DNA of 12,859 nt from an uncultured Clostridia bacterium (GCA_947175045.1 CAMWLH010000024.1:1-12859); one strand, 5' to 3'; counted from the stretch's first letter, positions 5,873-12,622 are shown. Notes: generated from the sequence alone by a model not told the origin. Made by a program: numbers and translations.

Positions 5873-7459
5873 ATGGGTCTGATAGTATCACAGATAAGGA
5901 CTACTCTCGACGAAAGCAGGGACAATGCCATAGGCAAGGCGTTGTCCTTGCTTTGCGTAGGGAGAAGCGAGGTAAAAAACGCCGCGCTGTACAAGACCTC
6001 CGTTGACGCGAGGCGGGAGGTCTGCTTTGTAAACTCGGTGTACGTTGAGCTTAAAAGCGCAGCCCTGGAGAAGAAGCTGGCGCTTAGGCGCGACAACGTG
6101 AAGCTGTACCGACGCGAGGAGCTTTCGGTGGAATACGGCACGGATGAGCTGCGGGGAGATATTTTTATAGCGGGCTTCGGTCCCGCGGGAATGTTCTGTG
6201 CGCTGACGCTGTGCGAGTTCGGCTACAAGCCCGTCGTGCTGGAGCGCGGCGCGCCCATGGAGCAGCGCATACGCGACGTTGAAAGCTACTGGGGCGGCGG
6301 AGCGCTGAACATCTCCTCAAACGTGCAGTTCGGCGAGGGCGGCGCGGGGACGTTCTCCGACGGAAAACTCACCACACGGATAGGCGACCCTCTCTGCGCA
6401 AGGGTGCTGGACAGGCTTGTCCGCTTCGGCGCGCCCGAGGAGATACTGCTTAAGGCAAAGCCGCACATCGGCACGGACAGGCTCCGCGATGTCGTAACAA
6501 ATTTGCGGAACGAGGTAATACGCCTTGGCGGCGAGGTGCGGTTCCTTTCCCCGCTGGAGGATATCGGAGTGCAAAACGGTCGGGTGTGCTCGGTCACGGT
6601 AAACGGCGGGGAGCTCCCCTGCGGCGCACTGGTGGCGGCGATAGGGCACTCCGCCCACGACACCTTTGAAATGCTGCTCAAAAGAGGTATAACGCTGCTG
6701 CCGAAGCCCTTTTCGGTGGGAGCCCGCATCGAGCACCTCCAGGAGGACATAGACCGCGCTCTATACGGAAAATACGCGGGACACCCCGCACTGCCGCCCG
6801 CGGAATATCAGCTTTCCTACCACGACAAAAACAACCGCGGAGTGTATACGTTCTGTATGTGTCCGGGAGGATATGTGGTAGCCTCCGAAAGCGGGAACGG
6901 CACTATCGTCACCAACGGAATGAGCCGCTTTGCGCGGGACGGGGTCAACGCGAACAGCGCGGTGCTGGTATCGGCGGCTCCTGAGGATTTCGGGCAGCAG
7001 CCGCTCGCGGGCGTGGAGTTCATACACCGTCTGGAGCAGCGCGCCTATGAAATGACCCGCGGCACGGGAAAAGCTCCCGCCATGCTTACAAGGGAGTTTG
7101 TGGGCAGCGGCGGCGGGCTGTCCATCGGGAAAGTTACTCCCACCTATCCGCGCGGGGTGGAGTCCGCGAACCTGCGGGAGCTTTTCCCCGATTATGTAAG
7201 CGAGCCGCTGGCAGAGGGACTGGAATACTTCAACCGCCGCATAAGGGATTTTTCGGACAGCGACAGCGTGCTCACGGCAATAGAAACGCGATCCTCGTCG
7301 CCCGTGAGAATACCGCGCGGTGAGAACGGCGCAGCAATGCCCGCGGATAATCTCTATCCCTGCGGTGAGGGCGCGGGGTACGCGGGAGGGATAATGTCCG
7401 CGGCGGTCGACGGTATCAAAACCGCAATCAAAATTATGGAGAGATATAAGAAAATCTAG
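5873..7459 (+). CDS. COG2509-family FAD-dependent oxidoreductase
   Basis: A 528-residue flavoprotein of the 'uncharacterized FAD-dependent dehydrogenase' family. It has an N-terminal domain (1-95), then the FAD-binding Rossmann motif IAGFGPAG (99-106) with acidic VLERG (about 122-126), the family segments SNVQFGEGGAGTFSDGKL (about 150-167) and FVGSGGGLSIGKVTPTYPRG, and a C-terminal CGEGAGYAGGIMSAA loop near 497-511 that closes over the flavin. The electron partner and substrate are unknown for the family. The start was placed at ATG 5873, one base after the cdaR stop, because GAGGAA (5863-5868) precedes it; the frame is open further upstream, but only as an out-of-frame reading of cdaR. It is the last gene of the operon. 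In other clostridia I recall this family lying between cdaR and glmM, but no glmM is present here. Confidence 0.88.
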   Translation: MGLIVSQIRTTLDESRDNAIGKALSLLCVGRSEVKNAALYKTSVDARREVCFVNSVYVELKSAALEKKLALRRDNVKLYRREELSVEYGTDELRGDIFIAGFGPAGMFCALTLCEFGYKPVVLERGAPMEQRIRDVESYWGGGALNISSNVQFGEGGAGTFSDGKLTTRIGDPLCARVLDRLVRFGAPEEILLKAKPHIGTDRLRDVVTNLRNEVIRLGGEVRFLSPLEDIGVQNGRVCSVTVNGGELPCGALVAAIGHSAHDTFEMLLKRGITLLPKPFSVGARIEHLQEDIDRALYGKYAGHPALPPAEYQLSYHDKNNRGVYTFCMCPGGYVVASESGNGTIVTNGMSRFARDGVNANSAVLVSAAPEDFGQQPLAGVEFIHRLEQRAYEMTRGTGKAPAMLTREFVGSGGGLSIGKVTPTYPRGVESANLRELFPDYVSEPLAEGLEYFNRRIRDFSDSDSVLTAIETRSSSPVRIPRGENGAAMPADNLYPCGEGAGYAGGIMSAAVDGIKTAIKIMERYKKI

Positions 7460-7475
7460 CATTGGCTGCTGTTAA

Positions 7476-7641
7476 GTTATGTTGACGAGGAGCAAATTAT
7501 TTAAATGCGAATTTTTCGCACCACTCCACCCGCCTTCGGCGGGTTCCGTTAGCCTCGATTTAAAAGCTCCGCCCGCTTCGCGGGCTGCGCTTTTAAATCG
7601 GCTTGCGAAAAATTCCTGCGTCATTATTACGTCGCTATAAC
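7476..7641. repeat. branched palindromic, MITE-like intergenic element
   Basis: Perfect 12-bp arms GAATTTTTCGCA (7509-7520) and TGCGAAAAATTC (7604-7615) enclose two further hairpins. Arm 1 is ACCCGCC/GGCGGGT (7528-7544) with a TTC loop. Arm 2 is CGATTTAAAAGC (7556-7567) / GCTTTTAAATCG (7589-7600), capped by GCCCGC/GCGGGC, again with a TTC loop. Outside the perfect arms, GTTAT...GACG (7476-7487) pairs with CGTC...ATAAC (7630-7641), suggesting the full unit is about 166 bp. There is no coding frame. This layout fits a non-autonomous mobile element or a REP-like structured repeat; copy number in the genome is needed to decide. Confidence 0.6.
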
Positions 7642-7656
7642 TTTTTATACAGACTG

Positions 7657-7687
7657 ATCCCCACGCCTTTCGGCGCGGGGATATTTT
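7657..7687 (+). terminator. probable terminator of the + strand operon
   Basis: Stem ATCCCC (7657-7662) / GGGGAT (7677-7682) with an inner CGCC/GGCG pairing and a short TTTC loop, followed by ATTTTG. The T-tract is short, so efficiency may be modest. Confidence 0.6.
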
Positions 7688-7701
7688 GCTAAAGGCGCAA
7701 T

Positions 7702-7734
7702 AAAAGCTCCCCGAGAAGCCTTGGGGAGCTTTTT
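7702..7734. terminator. bidirectional terminator between convergent transcripts
   Basis: An 11-bp perfect stem AAAAGCTCCCC (7702-7712) / GGGGAGCTTTT (7723-7733) with a 10-nt loop. T runs leave the hairpin on both strands: TTTTT on the + strand and TTTTA on the - strand. It ends the + strand cdaA operon and lies 4 bp beyond the - strand 55-aa gene, so it can serve both. Confidence 0.85.
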
Positions 7735-7738
7735 GCTT

Positions 7739-7906
7739 TTACAGATCGTCCGCGTCCTGCACGGGCTTTTCGTAGGGATCGACCGCCACGCCGGTGTACA
7801 TTCCCTGCGGGTCGGTCTTTAAGTGAGCCTGCGGAGCGCCGTCTACCATTTTCTCAACTACCGCGTCGATACGCTCCTGTTTCTTTAAAGAAGGTCTTTT
7901 TTTCAT
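7739..7906 (-). CDS. 55-aa conserved-looking small protein, function unknown
   Basis: A short gene with good coding signs: ATG at 7906 preceded by AAAGGA (7915-7920) at 8 bp, a charged N-terminus (MKKRPSLKKQERIDAVVEKM), and a C-terminal half with the phrase DPQGMYTGVAVDPYEKPVQDADDL, broken here as DPQGMYTGVA (32-41), VDPYEKP (42-48) and VQDADDL (49-55). It is soluble, with a basic head and an acidic tail, and no Cys, signal or membrane segment. It lies 75 bp downstream of the GH5 gene on the same strand and is followed by a strong terminator, so it may be the last gene of that transcript. I recall similar short proteins with a QDADDL ending in ruminococcal genomes, but no function. Confidence 0.7.
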   Translation of the reverse strand: MKKRPSLKKQERIDAVVEKMVDGAPQAHLKTDPQGMYTGVAVDPYEKPVQDADDL

Positions 7907-7922
7907 AAATAATTTCCTTTCG

Positions 7923-7970
7923 TATAGGGTCGGTTCGCCGAAAATAGTATTTGCGCGAACCCGCCCTATA
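7923..7970 (-). promoter_or_regulatory. stem-loop between the GH5 gene and the 55-aa gene
   Basis: TATAGGG (7923-7929) pairs with CCCTATA (7964-7970) and GGTTCGC (7932-7938) with GCGAACC (7955-7961), around a 16-nt loop. On the - strand no T-tract follows, so it is not a classical terminator. It ends a few bases before the ribosome binding site of the 55-aa gene and begins 11 bp after the GH5 stop codon. It may stabilise the GH5 message, mark a processing point, or tune translation of the small gene. Confidence 0.55.
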
Positions 7971-7981
7971 TCATCGGAAAT

Positions 7982-9187
7982 TTATGCCGCTTCGGCTGCG
8001 CCCTTAACGGGTGTGTAGTCCTCGCCGCTTGTTGCGCGCTTCAGCGCCTCAAGCAGGGTGGGAGTGCGCCACTCGTAGGTGTAGCGGTTCACCTGACCGC
8101 CGTTGTCCCACAAAAACGTCGCGATACCGTAATCGTCGCACTTTTTTACCAGCTTTTCGCAGAAGTAGATAACGCTGTCATGATCGTTTCCGCTGGCGGC
8201 ATATTCGCCTATAATTACGGGTATTCCGTTATCGGTAAAGGTGGACTTCATTTTGCCGATAAGGGTCTCCATCTGACGCTCTTCCGCGGAAGTTCCCCAC
8301 TCATTCTGAATGTTAGTTGTGCAGAACTGCCAGGGGGTGTAGTAGTGTACCGAAACAATGCTCTTTCCCGCAGGGTCGGTCGGCATTACATAGCCGCTGT
8401 CGCAGGTGCGCTCAATATCCGTCCAGTAGCCCGCTATCAGCAGATGGCGCGAGGGATTGTTGCTGCCGCTGCTTCTTATCAGATCGACAAATTCTTGGTT
8501 AATTTTGTTGAGAAGCTCGTAGGCGCTGCTCTGAGAAAGATTATCAAAGCCCACCTCGTTGAGCGACTCGAAAACAAGTCTTTCGTCATAATTTTCAAAG
8601 CGTTCCGCGATCTGCGTCCAGAGGGTTCTGTAACGCGCCATAGTTCCGTCGTAATCCGTTACCGCGTTGGATATCCACGCGCCGAACTGCGGATCCCCGC
8701 CGCCGTCGTGATGGATATTGATTATAACGTACATTCCCAGATCGTAGGCGTAATCTACCACCGTCTGAACTCTGTCCAGCCATTCCGCGTTGATATTCCC
8801 AGCCTCGTCGATATGGTCGCGCCAGGTCACGGGTATTCTCACCGCGTTTATTCCGTCCTCCCAAAGCGCGTTGAAAAGCTCCTGTGTTGCAAGGGGATTG
8901 CCCCAGAGGGTCTCGTCCACCTGCTCACCCTCCTCTACGTGCTCGTTTATCACTCCGTCGCCGTCCCTGTCCGCTTGGCAGACGTCCAGCGTGTTGCCGA
9001 GGTTCCAGCCGATCCTCATGGCGCTTACCAGCTCCTGGGATGTCATCTCGATCATTTCCTCGGGAGACTGTTCAACGGTCTCAATGCTTTCGGAATTTCC
9101 GCCGGAGGATATATCGGTATCCTTAGCGCAGCCCGTGAGCGTTATGACCGCCGTGAGCAGCAATGCAAAAAAGCCGTTTCTTTTCAT
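7982..9187 (-). CDS. GH5 glycoside hydrolase (cellulase-type endoglucanase), lipoprotein
   Basis: A 401-residue extracellular, membrane-anchored enzyme expected to cut beta-1,4-linked glucans or related plant polysaccharides. A type II signal peptide ends in the lipobox LTGC (Cys20), followed by a polar linker. The GH5 catalytic domain (about 50-385) shows GWNLGNTLD (60-68), LWGNP (94-98), VRIPVTW (116-122), INIHHDGG (157-164), FESLNE with acid/base Glu211, VHYY (280-283), IIGEY with nucleophile Glu328, and FLWDNG (358-363). The usual Asn-Glu-Pro is Asn-Glu-Val. The pattern is closest to subfamily GH5_4 in my memory. An insertion after GWNLGNTLD carries an EF-hand-like DRDGDGVIN loop (73-81). 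No CBM or dockerin follows. AAAGGA (9198-9203) precedes the ATG. It lies 181 bp downstream of the probable anti-sigma gene on the same strand. Confidence 0.93.
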   Translation of the reverse strand: MKRNGFFALLLTAVITLTGCAKDTDISSGGNSESIETVEQSPEEMIEMTSQELVSAMRIGWNLGNTLDVCQADRDGDGVINEHVEEGEQVDETLWGNPLATQELFNALWEDGINAVRIPVTWRDHIDEAGNINAEWLDRVQTVVDYAYDLGMYVIINIHHDGGGDPQFGAWISNAVTDYDGTMARYRTLWTQIAERFENYDERLVFESLNEVGFDNLSQSSAYELLNKINQEFVDLIRSSGSNNPSRHLLIAGYWTDIERTCDSGYVMPTDPAGKSIVSVHYYTPWQFCTTNIQNEWGTSAEERQMETLIGKMKSTFTDNGIPVIIGEYAASGNDHDSVIYFCEKLVKKCDDYGIATFLWDNGGQVNRYTYEWRTPTLLEALKRATSGEDYTPVKGAAEAA

Positions 9188-9247
9188 ATTGTTTCCGTCC
9201 TTTCATAAAAATATTGATGTTATTATGATAGCATTGTAGCGGCGCAT

Positions 9248-9256
9248 TTTATATCA
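9248..9256 (-). promoter_or_regulatory. possible extended -10 promoter for the GH5 gene
   Basis: On the - strand TGATATAAA forms an extended -10 element, predicting a start near 9241 and a leader of about 54 nt. No good -35 is present 17 bp upstream, so this could be a weak or activated promoter. No copy of the TGAAAC motif seen before the sigma gene was found here. Confidence 0.3.
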
Positions 9257-9286
9257 TAGATGTTGGATTTTTATAAAATTTGCCGC

Positions 9287-9309
9287 AAAATCCCACATAA
9301 CGATGCGGG
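9287..9309 (-). terminator. probable terminator after the anti-sigma gene
   Basis: On the - strand CCCGCAT (9309-9303) pairs with ATGTGGG (9298-9292), one G-T wobble, with a CGTT loop, followed by ATTTTG. The tail is short, so some read-through into GH5 is plausible. Confidence 0.5.
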
Positions 9310-9368
9310 AAAATTCTGGGCAAAAAAATCCCGCCCGCAATATTTCACGGACGAGATTATAAGCATAT

Positions 9369-11711
9369 TTAATTGCCGAGTATACAGTCGACCTGCCAGC
9401 GACCGTTCTCATTTACCAGCTTTACGCTGTATGATACATACGCCGTCTTGCCGCCGAAGTTGCCCGCCTTGACATAGAGTATCCCGCTTGCGGTGCTGCC
9501 GCTTGTGCTGACGGTCAGTATCGTATCCGAAACGTTCGCCGAAACAAGCCCCGCGCCGTTGTACTTCATAACCGCTCCCATCGGCGATATGCCGCATTTG
9601 TTCCTCAACGCGTTCGCCGCGCTTTCGGAGTAGTAGCAGTCAATGCACTGTGAAAGCTCCCCGGGAGAATTCACGCCGCATTTATCATAGCTGCCCTGAA
9701 CGATAAGATTATTCACCGCGAGAGCGCCGTTAACAGCCGCTCTGATGTCAGCGGAGACGCTGTCCGACAAATCGCCGAAAATCAAGTCGCCGTTTCTCAC
9801 CTTTGCATTGTATCGGCTCTCGGTAATGCGGACTTTTCCGCCCGATACCGCCGCCGCGTACAGCGAGGAAGCGCTCTTTTTATAATCGACGCGCCCTATG
9901 ATAGTGGTACCGCCCGCGGAGCCTATGCTGCCGCCGCTTATGCTGTAACAGCTTCCGTTTACCATAAAGCTGTGCTTGTTTGTGCCGAAGTCAACGGATA
10001 TATCCGCGCCGCCGGCCGTCATAAAGGAACGGGTCTGCGGGTCGAATATCTCAGCGCTGCCTGTCAGCGCCGCACTCGACGGATAAATTATTCCGTGAGT
10101 AAACGCGAGATTTGAGTATATTCTGGGATTGTTCTCGTAAGTCTTGATAAGACGGGAGGTGTTCGTTTCCGCGTTGACCTCATATATCTGAACCAGTGCG
10201 CCGTCCTTTACCGCGAGATACACATTCATTCCGTTCGCCGCCATCAAGGTGACGGGCGAGTCGGATTCAAAGCAGGTTGAGAGGTAATTGGTATTTCCGC
10301 CGCTGAACTTGACCGCGCATACATAATACCTGTTGTTTTCCAGTATATTCATCACCAGCAGCCCGGAATCAACATTGTAGCCGACTCCCTTAAGAGTGCC
10401 GTCCATAACCGTGTCGATCGCGCTGAGATCGGTGATCTGTTCGCTGTCGGCGCTCAGATACAGCAGGCGGTTGCGCTTGCCGTTGTCGCCTGTTGCCGAA
10501 ACGATAATGCTGCCGCCGTTTTCGGATATCCAGCACACCTCGGCGTTGTCACAATCCTCGCTAGCAAGCAGTCTTTCCTCAGTGCCGTTAAAGCTGTACA
10601 TCTGAATCTGATAGGGCGTGCGCACAAAGAAAGTCGTATCGCTCATAAAGAACGCTTCTTTCGCGCCCAGGTCTATCGTTTCATAGGAGAATCTGTCTAT
10701 ACTCTCCGGCAGCGTCACACCGTCGGGCAGCTTTTCGGGCTGTATAACGGGAGTTTCGGGGTTCTGCGGGGAGCTTGTGCCGATATCGGGGGTAGTCTGC
10801 GGAGGCTGCGGGATATCAACTGTCGGAGTGCTCTCCGTAGTTCCCGTAGACTCGGAGGAGGTAACGTCCGATGTTTCGGGGGAAACAGGCTCACTCGAAT
10901 CGGAGCTTTCGGCGCTTGAATTATCGGTGGTCTCCAAATTTTCATTGGTCTCCCTGTCCGTTGTTTCAACTCCGCCGGGAGCTTCTCCCGAGCTGTCCGC
11001 AGACTCGCCGCCCGTTCCGTTGGGAATGATGTCATCGGGTATGGCGGGCGTGTGTTCGGGAACATTTACCGTACTTCCTTCTATCCCATCGATCCCGTCG
11101 ATCCCGTCCACCGCGTTTGTATCTATGGGAGCGATCGTATTGATATCGCTCTCCAAAACATTTTCTACAAGAAATACTCTGCTGTCGCCGTTAAGCGAAG
11201 CCATAACGTAGCCCGCGCAGTTTACTATTGCGCCGTTTATTTGGCGGTCACCGCCGAAGCCCGCCTCTACCTCCGTTTCACCGAAGGCGGAGGTACCGTC
11301 CGCAAAATACAGCTTTTTAACGGGAATATCCCCGCCGGCGGTCAGCACCGCCCGAGCCTCCGCAGGGGAAAGCGGCTCGCTGAAAGTTACCATAACATCT
11401 CTGGGCTCGCTGCTCTGCGCGTTTTCCTGAAGCTCGTCAAGCGCGTGAATAAACCGCTCGTTAGGTGTTAGCACGGAATCGTTCCCGCCGGTAAGCACAA
11501 CGCCGCTGTCTATCGGATCGCCGTTCCCTATCGCGGTGAACACCGTGGTCCCCACCGCTACCACCATGACCGCCGCTGCCGCGGTCATACCAATATACAT
11601 CGGAAGAGCCCTCTGCTTTGCGAATCTGCCTTTTTTGGCGTTAGACTTTATCTTATCACAGTCAAACGAGTATTCGCTCATAAGCTGTTTGTAAAAATCG
11701 TTTTTATTCAC
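9369..11711 (-). CDS. probable membrane anti-sigma factor with large extracellular sensor
   Basis: A 780-residue single-pass membrane protein lying 86 bp behind an ECF-like sigma gene, so a sigma-binding and signal-sensing role is inferred. Layout: a short cytoplasmic segment (1-37) with DFYKQLMSEYSFDCDKI and a NAKKGRF stretch; one transmembrane helix (about 38-60); a small folded domain (about 75-190); a GIDGIDGIEG repeat (203-212); a Ser/Thr/Pro/Glu-rich stalk (about 215-335); a beta-rich region of repeated strand pairs (about 340-620) reminiscent of a beta-propeller; and a C-terminal part (about 640-780) ending YSVKLVNENGRWQVD, suggestive of an NTF2-like fold. There is no HxxxCxxC zinc anti-sigma motif. 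The start is GTG at 11711, because AAGGAGG (11721-11727) precedes it. Both domain guesses are by eye. It might sense polysaccharide fragments or wall state. Confidence 0.75.
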   Translation of the reverse strand: MNKNDFYKQLMSEYSFDCDKIKSNAKKGRFAKQRALPMYIGMTAAAAVMVVAVGTTVFTAIGNGDPIDSGVVLTGGNDSVLTPNERFIHALDELQENAQSSEPRDVMVTFSEPLSPAEARAVLTAGGDIPVKKLYFADGTSAFGETEVEAGFGGDRQINGAIVNCAGYVMASLNGDSRVFLVENVLESDINTIAPIDTNAVDGIDGIDGIEGSTVNVPEHTPAIPDDIIPNGTGGESADSSGEAPGGVETTDRETNENLETTDNSSAESSDSSEPVSPETSDVTSSESTGTTESTPTVDIPQPPQTTPDIGTSSPQNPETPVIQPEKLPDGVTLPESIDRFSYETIDLGAKEAFFMSDTTFFVRTPYQIQMYSFNGTEERLLASEDCDNAEVCWISENGGSIIVSATGDNGKRNRLLYLSADSEQITDLSAIDTVMDGTLKGVGYNVDSGLLVMNILENNRYYVCAVKFSGGNTNYLSTCFESDSPVTLMAANGMNVYLAVKDGALVQIYEVNAETNTSRLIKTYENNPRIYSNLAFTHGIIYPSSAALTGSAEIFDPQTRSFMTAGGADISVDFGTNKHSFMVNGSCYSISGGSIGSAGGTTIIGRVDYKKSASSLYAAAVSGGKVRITESRYNAKVRNGDLIFGDLSDSVSADIRAAVNGALAVNNLIVQGSYDKCGVNSPGELSQCIDCYYSESAANALRNKCGISPMGAVMKYNGAGLVSANVSDTILTVSTSGSTASGILYVKAGNFGGKTAYVSYSVKLVNENGRWQVDCILGN
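11082..11108 (-). repeat. three 9-bp tandem repeats coding Gly-Ile-Asp
   Basis: Near-identical 9-bp units (ATCCCATCG, ATCCCGTCG, ATCCCGTCC on the + strand) encode the GIDGIDGIEG run at the start of the stalk of the membrane protein. Such in-frame repeats can change in number by slippage without breaking the frame. Confidence 0.65.
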
Positions 11712-11797
11712 AAAGCATGACCTCCTTCCGAGATTATTTTAAATGTTGCTTTAATTTCGCTTTGGCGCTGTGTATTCGGTACATAACACATTTAAAA

Positions 11798-12343
11798 CTA
11801 AAGCCCGAACTTTTTCTTTTGACGCTCGATAGTGCGGTAGAGCTTGGTCTTTACCGTTGACAGCTTCAGCCCGAGCTGCCGAGCCACCTCATCGAGCTTC
11901 ATATCGCAGGCGAAATGCAGATAGAAAATTTTTCCCGCGGTTTCGTCGTTCTTTATTATATCGTCGAAAATCTGCTTCGCAAGGATTTTGTCCGACATAA
12001 CGTCCTCCAGGCTCAGCTGATCTCTGGACATTTCCGCCTCCAACGCCGCGCTTTCCTCTTCCGAAAAGCCCGACATATTCACGACCTTGTCCTTCTGCTT
12101 TTTAAAGCCCGAAAAGAAAGAACGGCACTCGAATTTTGCGATATTTATAACGAATGCCTCCGCGCTTTCGATATCCTCGTAGCCCTTTTCGGAGATTCGC
12201 TTATAAAATCTGGTATAAACGTTCTGGATAATATCCTCCGCGTCCTGGAAACGCGCCGCGTGGCTTACTACAAAACGTGAAACGGAGCTGAATGTTTCGG
12301 AGTATACTGAGTCAAAATATCTATCAATGTCGGAATTTCCCAC
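11798..12343 (-). CDS. ECF-like sigma-70 family RNA polymerase sigma factor
   Basis: A 181-residue alternative sigma factor. Region 2 spans about residues 6-77, with the core-binding helix AEDIIQNVYTRFYKRI (35-50) and AFVINIAKFECRSFF (63-77). A linker containing SEEESAALEAEM follows. Region 4 (about 123-178) has the helix-turn-helix MKLDEVARQLGLKLSTVKTKLYRT that reads the -35 element, split here as MKLDEVARQLG (148-158) and LKLSTVKTKLYRT (159-171). No region 3 is present, as in ECF factors. The frame is open to a TTG at 12373, but GTG at 12343 is preferred because AGGTGA lies 7 bp upstream and the protein then begins at a normal distance from region 2. The probable anti-sigma gene is next on the same strand, the standard arrangement. 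Its target genes are not shown by sequence, though the neighbouring GH5 gene is a natural candidate. Confidence 0.88.
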   Translation of the reverse strand: MGNSDIDRYFDSVYSETFSSVSRFVVSHAARFQDAEDIIQNVYTRFYKRISEKGYEDIESAEAFVINIAKFECRSFFSGFKKQKDKVVNMSGFSEEESAALEAEMSRDQLSLEDVMSDKILAKQIFDDIIKNDETAGKIFYLHFACDMKLDEVARQLGLKLSTVKTKLYRTIERQKKKFGL

Positions 12344-12381
12344 GCGGATTTCACCTCGCTTACCCGCTTGCAATACAGTAG

Positions 12382-12407
12382 TCAGCGGTTAATTGAAAAA
12401 AGTTTCA
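12382..12407 (-). promoter_or_regulatory. possible ECF-type autoregulatory promoter
   Basis: On the - strand TGAAAC, followed by TTTTTT, resembles the AAC-containing -35 element read by many ECF factors. CTGACTA lies 16 nt further on, where a CGTC/CGTA-like -10 would be expected. Transcription would start near 12375, with the AGGTGA ribosome site of the sigma gene inside the leader. The -10 match is poor, so this is tentative. Confidence 0.35.
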
Positions 12408-12571
12408 GAAGTTTTTAAGAAAAATATACAAAAAGTTTTCAGCGCATTATGCAGTCCTGCCGAAAAGCGGTATTTTACCGTGATTTATGGGCATTTTCCG
12501 CCGAAAAATTTTCTTTGCCGTCGGATATCCGAGATTTCCCTGCCCTTTTATTTCCGCAAGGCGCGGGGACG

Positions 12572-12593
12572 GGTCACATTATATAGTGTAACC
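12572..12593. promoter_or_regulatory. 22-bp imperfect palindrome, possible operator
   Basis: GGTCACATTATATAGTGTAACC is nearly its own reverse complement. It lies about 25 bp downstream of the predicted start of the inner - strand sigma-A promoter, where a repressor could block transcription. It also contains TATAAT on the - strand without a matching -35. Confidence 0.35.
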
Positions 12594-12622
12594 GTATTAT
12601 GGCGCTATAAACTTTTATACAT

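Noticed and set aside
5344..6141. 265-codon - strand frame across cdaR and the oxidoreductase
   Set aside because: It is antisense to two well-supported genes and has no domain or ribosome site.
8925..8975. Dockerin domain in the GH5 protein, suggesting a cellulosomal enzyme
   Set aside because: Only one EF-like loop is present, it lies within the catalytic domain instead of at the C-terminus, and the protein is a lipoprotein; no paired dockerin repeat exists.
8180..9208. 342-codon + strand frame
   Set aside because: It lies antisense to the GH5 gene, whose signal peptide, catalytic motifs and ribosome site are clear; the long open frame is a by-product of GC-rich codon usage.
12344..12373. 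10-residue extension of the sigma factor from TTG 12373
   Set aside because: TTG 12373 has no ribosome site at proper spacing, while GTG 12343 is preceded by AGGTGA at 7 bp.
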